The notes under the pieces: generated by a model | The model's database searches: none | What the model saw: only the letters and a program-made list of their open reading frames with translations | What the model was told of the DNA's origin: nothing | In this document: piece after piece, positions 42,396 through 51,891 of the stretch | Position numbering within the stretch: the stretch's first letter is position 1 | How the letters are laid out: the number at the start of each line of letters is the position of its first letter | Position numbers and translations under genes: made by a program | DNA from: an uncultured Acetatifactor sp. | GTDB lineage: Bacteria; Bacillota; Clostridia; Lachnospirales; Lachnospiraceae | Direction of reading: 5' to 3' | Assembly (NCBI GenBank): GCA_910585015.1 | Contig: CAJUCT010000012.1 | Span: 22,935 to 86,934 of the forward strand | Length of the DNA stretch: 64,000 nt

Positions 42396-44204
42396 CTATA
42401 CCGCCTGGAATAGCGCCTCAAACTCTTCCTGACCGATCTTCTCCTTCTGCAGCAACAGTTCCGCACAACTGTGCAGCACATTCTCATGTTCCAGAATAAG
42501 CGCCTTCGCCTTGGCATAGCACTCGTCAATAATGGCCTTAACCTCTTTGTCAATCTCACCGGAAATAGTCTCGCTGTGACTCTTGGCATGAGCCAGATCC
42601 TTGCCGATGAACACCTCATCGTCATCGTCGTCATAACAGATCACGCCAATCTGATCGGACATGCCGTAGCGGGTCACCATACGGCGGGCCTCCTTGGTAG
42701 CTTTCTTGATATCACTGGAAGCGCCGGTAGTAATATCCTTGAAAATAATTTCCTCAGCGATCCGTCCGCCCAGAGATACCATGATATCCTGCAGCATTCT
42801 GCCCTTGGTCAGGAACATTTCGTCTTGTTCCGGCAGGGGCATGGTATAGCCCGCCGCTCCCAGTCCCGTGGGGATAATGGATACCGTATGCACCGGACCT
42901 ACATCGGGCAGTACATGGAACAGAATTGCATGACCCGCCTCGTGATAGGCGGTGATCTTCTTCTCCTTTTCGGATATGATACGGCTCTTCTTCTCCGCAC
43001 CGATGCCCACCTTGACAAAAGCGGCCTCGATGTCCTCCTGCTGTACATAGGCTCGGTCCTTCTTGGCGGCATTGATGGCGGCCTCATTCATCAGATTCTC
43101 CAGATCTGCCCCGGAGAATCCCGCCGTAGTCTGTGCCACCCTCTCCAGGTTCACATCCTCCGAAAGCGCCTTATTGCGGGCATGTACTTTCAAGATCTCT
43201 TCTCTGCCCCGCACATCCGGCCTTCCCACTGCCACCTTCCGGTCAAAACGACCCGGGCGCAATATGGCAGGGTCCAGAATATCCACACGGTTGGTAGCCG
43301 CCATGACGATGATTCCTTCATTGACACCGAAACCGTCCATCTCCACCAGCAACTGATTCAAGGTCTGCTCCCTCTCGTCATGGCCGCCGCCCATGCCGGT
43401 GCCCCGCCTGCGGGCCACGGCATCGATCTCGTCAATAAAGACAATACAGGGAGAATTTCTCTTGGCATCCGCAAACAGATCCCTGACACGACTGGCGCCC
43501 ACGCCCACAAACATCTCCACAAAATCGGAGCCGGAGATGCTGAAAAACGGCACCCCCGCCTCGCCTGCCACGGCTTTGGCCAGCAGGGTCTTACCGGTTC
43601 CGGGAGGTCCCTCCAGAAGTACGCCCTTGGGAATCCGGGCTCCCAGCTTAGTATATTTGGAGGGGGAACGCAGGAAATCTACAATCTCCTCCAGTTCCTC
43701 TTTCTCCTCCTTAAGACCTGCCACCATGCCGAAATTGGTCTTGTTCTCCCCGGCAAAGATCCGCACCGCCCGATGCCTGCCGAAATTCATCATCTTGCTG
43801 TTGCCGCCCCCCGCGTTCTGGGCATTCATCATCATAAAGAAGAAAATGAACATGGCTGCAATGACCAGCAGGGGCAGTATGGTGGTCAGAAACAGACTCT
43901 CCCTCTCGATATCCTCCACGGTGGGTTCATAGCCGTGCTCCCTGGCAATGGCCTCCACCTCACGGATATCCGTGGCGTACAGTTCCTTCACCACTTCTCC
44001 AAACACCACTTTAGCATATCCGGTGGGCGCTTCTCTGTTGGGCGTGATGATAACCTCACGAACCGCGCCGCTGTCCAGATCCCTGATAAACTGTGCCTGA
44101 GTGTAGTCATTTTCCTGCCTTCGAAACATGGAGATCACTGCCAGCATGACCAGCAGGAATGCAATTATTATAAAATATGAACTAAAATATCTGTTTGGTT
44201 TCAA
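42396..44204 (-). CDS. ftsH: ATP-dependent zinc metalloprotease FtsH
   Basis: Membrane-bound AAA+ protease that degrades misfolded membrane and regulatory proteins. The start is probably TTG at 44204, because AGGAGG lies 6 bases before it; a TTG at 44222 would add six residues. The 602-residue protein has a first membrane helix (FIIIAFLLVMLAVISMF), a second at ~105-125, Walker A GPPGTGKT (~199), Walker B VFIDEID, the second-region-of-homology Arg residues, and the protease HEAGH (~420). Last gene of the tilS-hpt-ftsH order conserved in Firmicutes. Confidence 0.95.
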   Translation of the reverse strand: MKPNRYFSSYFIIIAFLLVMLAVISMFRRQENDYTQAQFIRDLDSGAVREVIITPNREAPTGYAKVVFGEVVKELYATDIREVEAIAREHGYEPTVEDIERESLFLTTILPLLVIAAMFIFFFMMMNAQNAGGGNSKMMNFGRHRAVRIFAGENKTNFGMVAGLKEEKEELEEIVDFLRSPSKYTKLGARIPKGVLLEGPPGTGKTLLAKAVAGEAGVPFFSISGSDFVEMFVGVGASRVRDLFADAKRNSPCIVFIDEIDAVARRRGTGMGGGHDEREQTLNQLLVEMDGFGVNEGIIVMAATNRVDILDPAILRPGRFDRKVAVGRPDVRGREEILKVHARNKALSEDVNLERVAQTTAGFSGADLENLMNEAAINAAKKDRAYVQQEDIEAAFVKVGIGAEKKSRIISEKEKKITAYHEAGHAILFHVLPDVGPVHTVSIIPTGLGAAGYTMPLPEQDEMFLTKGRMLQDIMVSLGGRIAEEIIFKDITTGASSDIKKATKEARRMVTRYGMSDQIGVICYDDDDDEVFIGKDLAHAKSHSETISGEIDKEVKAIIDECYAKAKALILEHENVLHSCAELLLQKEKIGQEEFEALFQAV

Positions 44205-44223
44205 TGGACGCCTCCTAATCAAA

Positions 44224-44297
44224 CTTACCTTGTCCCTGTATAATTATGTTTGGCTTTAACCAGACTCCTGCCGGGCCTGCGATATTGCGTTAATCAG
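44224..44297. repeat. Short palindromic intergenic element, copy c
   Basis: CTTACCTTGTCCCTG begins the element next to the ftsH start and GGGCCTGCGATATTGCG ends it near 44294. The two ends match copy b, with extra sequence in the middle. It fills the hpt-ftsH gap. Confidence 0.5.
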
Positions 44298-44314
44298 TAT
44301 CCGGTAGTTTCACT

Positions 44315-44836
44315 TCAAAACTTTACGACACCGATATAGGGCAGGTTCCGATATCTCTGGTCGTAATCCAGGCCGTACCCCACCACAAACTCATCCGGGA
44401 TCTGAAAACCGGTGTAATCCACATGCACATCCACAACTCTGCGCTCCGGCTTATCCAGCAGAGTACACAGACGCAGGGACTTAGGCCCCCGGTCACGCAG
44501 CATCTCCAGCAGATAACTCAACGTTCTGCCGGAATCCACGATATCCTCCACCACCAGCACATCCTTGTCCTTGAGGGATTCATCCAGATCCTTCACAATC
44601 TTCACCACACCGCTGGACTTGGTATCCTTGCCATAGCTGGACACGGACATAAAGTCCAGCGATACGGGTACACTGATGCGTTTGGCCAGTTCGCACATGA
44701 AAAAGCTGCCGCCCTTCAACACACATACCAGATGCACCTGCCTGCCCTCATAATCCCGGCTGATCTGCTCGCCGATGGCCTGGATTCTGGCATCTACATC
44801 CGCCTCTGCTATTAACACCTCTACATGTTCCGCCAT
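44315..44836 (-). CDS. hpt: Hypoxanthine phosphoribosyltransferase
   Basis: Salvages hypoxanthine and guanine to IMP and GMP using PRPP. The 173 residues are typical, with the PRPP-binding loop VLVVEDIVDSGRT at 93-105, the flexible-loop SSYGKDTKSSG, and the purine-site FVVGYGLDYDQRYRNLPYIG near the C terminus. It lies 18 bp after tilS and has AAAGGAG before its ATG. Confidence 0.95.
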   Translation of the reverse strand: MAEHVEVLIAEADVDARIQAIGEQISRDYEGRQVHLVCVLKGGSFFMCELAKRISVPVSLDFMSVSSYGKDTKSSGVVKIVKDLDESLKDKDVLVVEDIVDSGRTLSYLLEMLRDRGPKSLRLCTLLDKPERRVVDVHVDYTGFQIPDEFVVGYGLDYDQRYRNLPYIGVVKF

Positions 44837-44854
44837 ATTTGCTCCTTTCGTACC

Positions 44855-46342
44855 TTATATACTTTCGTACTCCACTTGAAGAATCTGCCTTGTATCTGCG
44901 CTAATCTTGCAGGACTCACAGATCCGCCCGCCCGCTACCCACAGGATATGACTGCCCTGCGCCAGCAGAGGTATATGGTCCCGCTCCCGACAGGGCACCT
45001 TCTCGTCGATAAACAGAGTTTTAATGGTCTTGCGGCCATAGCCGAAGGGGGTCCGGATCTCCAGATAATCCCCTGTTCGCCGGGTTCTCCATTCCAATAG
45101 TTCTTCTATTTTATCACAATCGAACCATTTCGTACACTGATTTTCCGAAAGATTCACACTTTTTTTCTCAAAATTTTCCGAATCTAACGCTTTTCCGTCC
45201 AGGTTTTCCCTCTCCAGACGCGTCAGCCGCAGCATACCTCCCGGTATCCGGCAGGTAAGACTCTCCCCCGGGCTTTGGGGCACCGGGACCGGAACGGAGA
45301 CGGATATCTCTTCGCCACCGTCCGCCTCTTGCCGCCGCTCTAAAATAACCCTGTCATAGATGCGCGCCGCCCGGATTCCCTGGGGCAGGTGAATCTCCCT
45401 ATTGCCCGGCTGCATACACAGCGCCAGCATCTGTTCCACCTGCCCGGCGCCCATATCCTTATGGGCCGGGGAGAGTTCCTTCAGCACGGACAGAAGCATC
45501 CCCTTCTGTATGGCAGGATGCAGATTTCCAAAAGCGGAACATACCAGTGTGAGCCTTGATGCCGCTCCCTCCTGCCCGGCCTCTTCCCTGACAATACACA
45601 GTTCCTCCGCCTGCCTGATCTGCTCCTCCATATAATCTTCAATTTCCCTAAAAATATCCGCCGTGCGGCACAGATGAGCCGCTGCCCCGCTGCAAATCTC
45701 TTTCTCCACGTAGGGCAGGATATGACGTCGTATCCGGTTGCGGGTATAGGCATCCGTGTCGTTGGTGCTGTCCTGACAGTAAGAGATCCGCCGCTCCTTC
45801 AAGTAGTCTTCAATCTCCCTCCGTTCCAGCCCCAGCAGCGGCCTCACCACCCGCCCCCGCACCGGCCGGATGCTTCCCAAACCCGTCAATCCGGTGCCCC
45901 TGAACAGATTGAGCAGCATGGTCTCCGCCCGATCTCCCGCATTGTGGGCCACGGCTATCTTCTGTGCCTGCCGCCGCCGCATCTCCCTGGCAAAAGCTTC
46001 ATAGCGCGCCTGCCGCCCCGCCTCCTCGGTGGAACAGCCCTGCCGCCGGGCCAGCGCCTGCACATCCTCTTCCACCAATACAAAAGGTACTTCCAGCCCC
46101 CGGCACAATTCCTCCGCATAAGCCGCGTCCCGGCCCGCGTCGGGCCGGACGCCGTGATTCACATGCACCACATACAGCCGAATCCCCAGTTCCCCGCAAA
46201 GTCTGTGTAACGCAAACAAGAGGCAGACAGAATCCGCCCCCCCAGACACGCCCAGCACTACCCCGTCCCCCGGTGTAAACAGCCGATGCGCCCTACAGTA
46301 TGCCATTACTCGCTTTTCCAAATCATAGTATTGCCCGTTCAT
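44855..46342 (-). CDS. tilS: tRNA(Ile)-lysidine synthetase TilS
   Basis: Converts C34 of tRNA-Ile(CAU) to lysidine so that AUA is read as isoleucine. The 495-residue protein starts with the PP-loop LGVSGGADSVCLLFAL, then HVNHGVRPDAGRDAAY and AHNAGDRAETMLLNLFRGTGLTGL. A helical middle and a C-terminal TilS domain (FGYGRKTIKTLFIDEKVPCRERD) follow. The gene order spoIIE-tilS-hpt-ftsH matches Bacillus. Confidence 0.95.
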   Translation of the reverse strand: MNGQYYDLEKRVMAYCRAHRLFTPGDGVVLGVSGGADSVCLLFALHRLCGELGIRLYVVHVNHGVRPDAGRDAAYAEELCRGLEVPFVLVEEDVQALARRQGCSTEEAGRQARYEAFAREMRRRQAQKIAVAHNAGDRAETMLLNLFRGTGLTGLGSIRPVRGRVVRPLLGLERREIEDYLKERRISYCQDSTNDTDAYTRNRIRRHILPYVEKEICSGAAAHLCRTADIFREIEDYMEEQIRQAEELCIVREEAGQEGAASRLTLVCSAFGNLHPAIQKGMLLSVLKELSPAHKDMGAGQVEQMLALCMQPGNREIHLPQGIRAARIYDRVILERRQEADGGEEISVSVPVPVPQSPGESLTCRIPGGMLRLTRLERENLDGKALDSENFEKKSVNLSENQCTKWFDCDKIEELLEWRTRRTGDYLEIRTPFGYGRKTIKTLFIDEKVPCRERDHIPLLAQGSHILWVAGGRICESCKISADTRQILQVEYESI

Positions 46343-46398
46343 ATCCCTATGATAGCCACTTTATCACAAAATGTCAATGAAAGTTCCGAAAATCCCCC

Positions 46399-47685
46399 TC
46401 ACCTGTGACTGTCAAACACCCCCAATACCAGCACGGTCATATCGTCCATAATGCGCCCCTGGCTGCAGCGAAGCACAAACTGCAGCAGGTTCCCGGCCAT
46501 CTCATCCGGGTGCTGTTCCCGCATACTCTCCAGGTACCGGACCATGGCATCCTCATACCCGCTTTCCCGCAGCGCATCCAACACCCCGTCGGACACCATA
46601 ATGATATAGTCGTTGTCAATCAGTTCGCGGCTCACGCTGCGGCGCAATGCCTCCTGGGCCTCCCGGTCTTCCCCAGCCGCCAAAATCCCCAGGGGCAGAC
46701 CCGGCAGACTGATCTGCTCCACATAACTGTTGCTCTTCAGGAAGGAGGCCGCCGCCCCCACCTTGCGGAACACACACATCCCCTGATATAAGTTCAGGCT
46801 GCAAATATCCAATGTGGACATATTGCGCCTTCCCGACACGTCCCCTGATGCCAGCAGGGCGCTGTTTACCAGACTCACCGCCATGTCTGTCTCAAAACCG
46901 GCCTCCAGCATTTTTTCCATCATGTCCAGCACCTGGCTGCTGTCCGCGCCGGCCTCCTCGCCGCAGCCCATGCCGTCGGAGAGCAGCACAGTCAGCCAGC
47001 CCCTGTCTGACTGAATGATGGAATAATTGTCTCCTGAGACCGTCTCGTTTTCCTTCACCGCCCGGGCGCTTCCGGACAATACCACAAAACGGGGCTCCTC
47101 CACAAACAGATATGTGCCCTCCCGCTCCTCAATCTGCTGGGGGCTGGTCACGGATACAATAAGCCGCCGCCCCAACAGTACCGAGAGCATGTCCGCCACC
47201 TCCTGGCTGTTGCGGCCCACCATCCGCTGGGTGAGCATATGCAGCCCTATGATCATCCCCGGCCTGTTTTCGATTTCTGTATCATCCATATGCTGCGGAT
47301 CCCCGTCCTGCACCGGCTGGTCAATATAAAATATATCCAGCACCGTGATCCCCTCCTGCTTTAGAGCTCGCATCACCAGCTTTTCCTCCCGCGCAGGAAG
47401 AGGCGTCAGACGGAATACTTCCGCCGCCAGCCTGGCCATGATCTGAGACATTTCATCCAGATTGTCACACAGCACCTGCCTGTTCTCCCAAAGCCTGCGC
47501 TCTTCCAGTACCTGCTGCCGGGATGCCCCCTCCCGCTGACCGGGCTTCCCGTGGGTAAAATCCTCCCGATAACTTCTGGACAGTTCCCGGAAACTGTCCG
47601 CGTAGGCCAAAAGCCTTCCCCTTCCATAGTCCGATAGCATTATGCTCAACTGTTCCTGTCTCTCCCTGCCTGCTGTCATCAACAT
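46399..47685 (-). CDS. SpoIIE-type PP2C phosphatase lacking the membrane domain
   Basis: In sporulating Firmicutes SpoIIE dephosphorylates SpoIIAA and so activates sigma-F. Here the protein has 428 residues, about half the usual length: the multi-span N-terminal membrane domain is absent. Residues ~1-210 form a helical and mixed domain; the phosphatase domain follows with metal-binding Asp in LLSDGMGCGEEA, IMVSDGVLDAL and the final DDMTVLVLGVF. Context (next to tilS) supports orthology. A cytosolic form could not localise to the septum as in Bacillus, so it may act differently. Confidence 0.85.
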   Translation of the reverse strand: MLMTAGRERQEQLSIMLSDYGRGRLLAYADSFRELSRSYREDFTHGKPGQREGASRQQVLEERRLWENRQVLCDNLDEMSQIMARLAAEVFRLTPLPAREEKLVMRALKQEGITVLDIFYIDQPVQDGDPQHMDDTEIENRPGMIIGLHMLTQRMVGRNSQEVADMLSVLLGRRLIVSVTSPQQIEEREGTYLFVEEPRFVVLSGSARAVKENETVSGDNYSIIQSDRGWLTVLLSDGMGCGEEAGADSSQVLDMMEKMLEAGFETDMAVSLVNSALLASGDVSGRRNMSTLDICSLNLYQGMCVFRKVGAAASFLKSNSYVEQISLPGLPLGILAAGEDREAQEALRRSVSRELIDNDYIIMVSDGVLDALRESGYEDAMVRYLESMREQHPDEMAGNLLQFVLRCSQGRIMDDMTVLVLGVFDSHR

Positions 47686-47799
47686 AACATCACCTGCTCC
47701 CTATCCTATCCTTACGCCGCATATCCCGGCTCCCACCGGCGGCATCGTGCCTGTGTACACGACCTGCCAAAGCCTGTCCCGTGCAGCATTCACAAGTAT

Positions 47800-47842
47800 A
47801 CAAAAAGCGGTCCATACTTTTTGTCAAAATATGGATCGCTTT
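47800..47842 (-). terminator. Terminator after the 47872 gene
   Basis: AAAGCGGTCCATA and TATGGATCGCTTT pair (one G-T type mismatch) around 13 bases; TTTTTG follows on the minus strand. It separates the xylanase-side genes from spoIIE. Confidence 0.65.
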
Positions 47843-47871
47843 CTTCAATTTTCATTGACAACTTTTCCTCA

Positions 47872-48765
47872 TTAAGCCAGGATATCTAATTTCTTATACT
47901 CCTGAACCTTCTGCGCCACCAACTCCCAGGTGATATCTGTGCCTAAAAACCTGTAATCGCTCCAGATCCGCTCCAACTCCGCCTTGATCTGGGGGACCTC
48001 CTCCAGCTTTCCCGCACCGGTACGAACATAGTAGTCCGGCAGCAGCGCCTGGGCGATTACGCCGGTCTCCGGGGCAGGCGGCTCCTCTCCCCGGCTCAGG
48101 GCACACAACATTTGAAGATGCGCGTCCAGGTAGGCATCTATCTCCAGATGAGCCCCCATCAGCCCGTTGAGATCGAATACCTGAAAGGGAGCGCGGCCCG
48201 GAACCTCAATCGCATTTTCCCCATTGCAGAAGGTAGGGGCATCTCCCAACTGGTAGAGTTCGCTGCCCAGTGCCCGAAGGCCGTTAAACTCCTCCTCTGT
48301 GGGTGGCTCCTGGAAGGTCTTCAATACCACGTCCACGGCCCAGCCCAGCTTCCCCAGAGCCTCACAGCCCGGAAGGGCGCCAAGCCGCTCCCCCAGTCTC
48401 ACAAGCCTTGCCATGGAGAACAGACCCCATATCCGCACTTTGGCGTCACCCAGTTCCCCGGCTACCTCCTCCAACTGAGCGGGAATATTGTTGTACAGCA
48501 GAGAAGCCTCCTCCAGCTGCCCCATGCGCTCGGAGCAGTCATCCATAAGCTTTTCGCCCACTTTTTTGAAAACTCTGTCATCGGCGCTGTAGATGGTGTC
48601 CGCCCGACTCAGCCACAGCTGGGCCTGGTTGAGTTCACCCTTCTCCATGGCGGCCACTCCCATCTGATAATAGGTTTTGGCCGCTCCCGCCCAATCCTTC
48701 TTCTGCTGGCACTCTGCCAGTTGGTCCTCCAGAGATCTCGCTTTCTTTCCAAATATATTAAGCAT
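47872..48765 (-). CDS. TPR-like cytosolic protein, unknown function
   Basis: A 297-residue soluble protein that I do not recognise. Residues 10-90 look like tetratricopeptide-type helices (QLAECQQKKDWAGAAKTYYQMGVAAMEKGELNQAQLWLSRADTIY); the rest is mixed helical with FNGLRALGSELYQLGDAPT and ending in TWELVAQKVQEYKKLDIL. It lies 39 bp downstream of the xylanase gene on the same strand and the two may form an operon inserted between divIC and spoIIE. It belongs to no conserved part of that cluster. Confidence 0.7.
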   Translation of the reverse strand: MLNIFGKKARSLEDQLAECQQKKDWAGAAKTYYQMGVAAMEKGELNQAQLWLSRADTIYSADDRVFKKVGEKLMDDCSERMGQLEEASLLYNNIPAQLEEVAGELGDAKVRIWGLFSMARLVRLGERLGALPGCEALGKLGWAVDVVLKTFQEPPTEEEFNGLRALGSELYQLGDAPTFCNGENAIEVPGRAPFQVFDLNGLMGAHLEIDAYLDAHLQMLCALSRGEEPPAPETGVIAQALLPDYYVRTGAGKLEEVPQIKAELERIWSDYRFLGTDITWELVAQKVQEYKKLDILA

Positions 48766-48804
48766 TGTTCTACATCTCCCTGTATATTGTATTATGCAAA
48801 GCTA

Positions 48805-50895
48805 TTACTTATCCCTTTTTCTGCTCCGAACCAGAGCAAAACCCGCAATGCCGGCCACCAGCAGGCCGCAGACTGCCAGGATGCCGTACAGCCCTTTTCC
48901 CGGCCCCTTAGTCCCGGTTGTTTCGGACTGATCCGATTCACCTGATTCCTCCGCCGGGGATTCTAGGCTCCCCGCCGCCGACTCCTGGGCAGACTCCCCA
49001 AAATTCTCTTCACCGGAGGGATCTGTCTGGCTCTCCTCGGAAGCTTCCGCAGTCTCCGGCGCGCTTTCCTCCGACATTTTCTCCTCCTCCAGCCTGCTGC
49101 CGTCCACAAAGGCCCAATAGGCGGGCTTAACCTGATAATCATCGTCAAACAGCAGTGGGCACTGCCTCTGTTTGCCGTCCGCCGCGCCTCCCACGGCGTT
49201 AAAGGTCTGAAGCCAGGAGTTTTTGTCCACCACACCCCACAGTGTGATATTGGAGATATTCACACCCTCTTCCCGCAGGCTCTTCACCGTGTCGTAAAGC
49301 TCCTTGTAGCGGCGGCCCTGGACGGCAAACTCCTCCTCCCTGGTGGCTGCCGTGCCATCGTATCCGCTGCTGGCTTTCATATCCAGTTCCGTGATCTGCA
49401 CCTGTCCCACAACCTCCGCATAGGCCCTGGCTGCCTTGGAAAATTCTTCCATGGTGGGGCTTCCCACAGTCTGATAATGCCCCTGCATACCCATGCCGTC
49501 GATCCTGGTGCCCTCCGCCTCCTTCACGTCCTTGAGCAGCTGTACGATCCCCGCTCTCTTGGCGGTGAACCACTCATTATAATCATTATAGTACAATTCC
49601 ACATCCGGATCCATATACTGGTTGGCATAGCGGAAAGCATTGAGTATAAACGCATTGCTTTGATACACGGCCCACCAGCTGCTGTTCTCCCCTGCGTTGC
49701 GGTAACGGGAGCCGCCGTCGCTGACGGCCTCATTTACCACATCCCATCCGTAGAACATGCCGTGATATTTGCTGTCCTCTCCGGTAAAATGTTCCGCCAT
49801 GGTCTTGATGTACCACTCCAGCCGACGGTTCATGGTCTCAATGTCGGCATAGGGCTTGTCCGCGTCATAATCCTCATGAAACCACCACTCCGGTGTCTGG
49901 GAATGCCACACCAGCACATGTCCCCGCACCTTGATGATGTCCTCCGGGTGACTCTGGTTCCAGTCGTATATGGCATCCAATGTCTTCTCCGCCCGGCTGT
50001 AATCCAGCTTGGGCACCTTGATCTGCTCTCCGTTTAGCGTGACAGTCTCCGTGCCGGGACATTTGTTATTGCTGTAGCCAAACATGGCATCCGGCTTCAG
50101 TTCGTTGCCCAGAGTAACGGCGTTGAAATGTCTGGTCACCAGCGCCATGGTATCCACATCCTTCAGATCGGAGTTGACAATGGATGTTCCGATAATGAAC
50201 TCCTCACCCAGTTCCCTGCGCACCGCTTCTCTCAGCTTGGGCACATCCGTCTGGATAATGCTCTCTTTTGTTCCCTGTTCCCGCAACTCCATACCCGTCA
50301 TATAGTAGGTTCCCATCACACCTTCTCCTTGTCCGTAATTTGTTCCCTGCTCCAGAATCCGGATCACCACCTTCTCCAGATTTCCCGACCAGGAGGGAGT
50401 GTATATCCCCGAAAAATGTGTCCATACGCCGGGCTCCAATACCTGGTTCACGGTACCGCTGCAGCCCTGGCTGTAGACGGTATTGCCGTCCGCCGTGATA
50501 TAGGGAGATATCTCCACACAGCGCTGCTGCTCCGGGGCATCCGCATAATCCGCCGGATCCAGCATAACGTAAAAGCTGTAAATATAGTCCCTGTCCTTCT
50601 CCACCAGACCCGTCACATCCTGAGAAAAGCATTCATAATTGGAAGACCTGTCCGTGATCTTACCGTAGCTGGTCACATCCCCATAGATTGGTTCTGTGCC
50701 TGTCTCGGCGGTAATAACCGCATTGCCGCTGTCCCTGTACCACGGCGAGATGTCATCCCCCTGGGCAAAATCCGGACATTTGATCAGATTAGGGCCTGCC
50801 TCCGCCGCCATGCAACAGCCTCCGCAGACGGAGACCGCCGCCAGCATTGCGCCTGCCAGCATCGCAGTCCATGTTTTCCATGACCTTAAATACAT
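48805..50895 (-). CDS. CBM22-GH10 endo-1,4-beta-xylanase, membrane anchored
   Basis: Extracellular xylanase of 696 residues: signal peptide (1-~31), CBM22-like domain (~32-210, ending in VIRILEQGTNYGQGEGVMG), GH10 domain (~220-585) with acid/base Glu389 in WDVVNEAV and nucleophile Glu503 in ITELDMKA. A Ser/Glu-rich linker, a transmembrane helix (GILAVCGLLVAGIAGFALV) and RSRKRDK end it. There is no LPXTG. Its CBM22-GH10 part is clearly related to the C-terminal part of the giant xylanase (residues ~1756-2330). The gene interrupts the divIC-spoIIE order, which is usually close in Firmicutes. Confidence 0.93.
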   Translation of the reverse strand: MYLRSWKTWTAMLAGAMLAAVSVCGGCCMAAEAGPNLIKCPDFAQGDDISPWYRDSGNAVITAETGTEPIYGDVTSYGKITDRSSNYECFSQDVTGLVEKDRDYIYSFYVMLDPADYADAPEQQRCVEISPYITADGNTVYSQGCSGTVNQVLEPGVWTHFSGIYTPSWSGNLEKVVIRILEQGTNYGQGEGVMGTYYMTGMELREQGTKESIIQTDVPKLREAVRRELGEEFIIGTSIVNSDLKDVDTMALVTRHFNAVTLGNELKPDAMFGYSNNKCPGTETVTLNGEQIKVPKLDYSRAEKTLDAIYDWNQSHPEDIIKVRGHVLVWHSQTPEWWFHEDYDADKPYADIETMNRRLEWYIKTMAEHFTGEDSKYHGMFYGWDVVNEAVSDGGSRYRNAGENSSWWAVYQSNAFILNAFRYANQYMDPDVELYYNDYNEWFTAKRAGIVQLLKDVKEAEGTRIDGMGMQGHYQTVGSPTMEEFSKAARAYAEVVGQVQITELDMKASSGYDGTAATREEEFAVQGRRYKELYDTVKSLREEGVNISNITLWGVVDKNSWLQTFNAVGGAADGKQRQCPLLFDDDYQVKPAYWAFVDGSRLEEEKMSEESAPETAEASEESQTDPSGEENFGESAQESAAGSLESPAEESGESDQSETTGTKGPGKGLYGILAVCGLLVAGIAGFALVRSRKRDK

Positions 50896-51061
50896 ATTGA
50901 TTCATCCTTTCCAGAATTTTTTTGTCTAAAATGCTCTGTGACCTGATAATAACATATCTATTCCGAAAAGGCTTCTCGTATATTGTCATCTACTTGTTTA
51001 ATATTGCTAAAAAGAGCTTCAGCATCTGCCAAAGCTCCCCATCCTCCTCAAAGCGCCATTC

Positions 51062-51385
51062 TCACTCAGCCTTAAAAACAATTTCATCCGCATTGACCAG
51101 GCCCAGCTTTTCCTTGGCGATCTCCTCATAATATTCCTTAGTCTGGGAACGCTTGCGCAGAAGTTCAATCTCCTCCGCCCGCTCCTTCTCTGCGTCAATC
51201 TGAACCTGCAGAAGGGCAGACTGGGCCTCCAGGGCATCCAGCCGATCCTGCAGCTTTATGCTGCTGACATAAACTGCCACCAAAATCATCAGTAACGCCA
51301 ACATAACCAGGAACATGCTGAAACGGTTCTGTACTCTTTTGCGGTATGCTGCTTTCTTCCTCCTGGTCCGTCGTGCTGCCATCAT
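51062..51385 (-). CDS. divIC: Septum formation initiator, DivIC/FtsB-like
   Basis: Small bitopic division protein of 107 residues: basic cytoplasmic end (RRTRRKKAAYRKRVQNR), one membrane helix (FLVMLALLMILVAVYVSSI), then an extracytoplasmic coiled coil (LQDRLDALEAQSALLQVQID) and a short C-terminal region (GLVNADEIVF). It stabilises FtsL in the divisome. Two adjacent ATG codons follow GGGAGGA; the second (51382) has better spacing. Confidence 0.9.
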   Translation of the reverse strand: MMAARRTRRKKAAYRKRVQNRFSMFLVMLALLMILVAVYVSSIKLQDRLDALEAQSALLQVQIDAEKERAEEIELLRKRSQTKEYYEEIAKEKLGLVNADEIVFKAE

Positions 51386-51405
51386 TTCCTCCCGGGATTT
51401 ATGTC

Positions 51406-51873
51406 CTATTGCTTCTTCAATCTTATTTTAAGTAATTTCCCATAATTTTTCAACTTGTTTTTGCCAGACACTCTTGCCTTTTTCAGCAAACGCCCCAGGG
51501 CGCCCCCTGCCGCGTGTCCCGCCTTCCCCACAGGACGCAGACAAAAGCCCAAGGCGCGGCACAGCTGATCCCTCACCCAGCACAGGGCCCGGGACACGCA
51601 GCGGACCAGAATGCCGCTGACTGTCTTTTTGTACAACAGCATCCCCGCCAACGCACCTGTCACGGCAAACCACCGCAGGCTGCCGTTGCTCTCCCTGTGC
51701 ATCAGTTGAAAAATGTAAAGGGCACAGAATATCCAAAAGATCAGATCTTCCAGAGAAACCAACAATCCTTTATGGGGCTGTACCCTTCGCCAGATCCTCA
51801 GGATATCGTATATGAGAGTGATCCACATCCCTGAAACAAAAGCATGCAGCAGAAATACATTTTCCTCAGACAT
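51406..51873 (-). CDS. yabQ: Spore cortex biosynthesis protein YabQ
   Basis: A 155-residue membrane protein with the YabQ pattern: LLHAFVSGMWITLIYDILRIWRR, LEDLIFWIFCALYIFQLMHRESNGSLRWFAVTGALAGMLLY, and a basic C-terminal tail. In Bacillus YabQ acts in the mother cell for cortex formation. It sits between yabP and divIC as in sporulating Firmicutes. Confidence 0.9.
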   Translation of the reverse strand: MSEENVFLLHAFVSGMWITLIYDILRIWRRVQPHKGLLVSLEDLIFWIFCALYIFQLMHRESNGSLRWFAVTGALAGMLLYKKTVSGILVRCVSRALCWVRDQLCRALGFCLRPVGKAGHAAGGALGRLLKKARVSGKNKLKNYGKLLKIRLKKQ

Positions 51874-51891
51874 TTTCCGGCTCCCCCGCTT

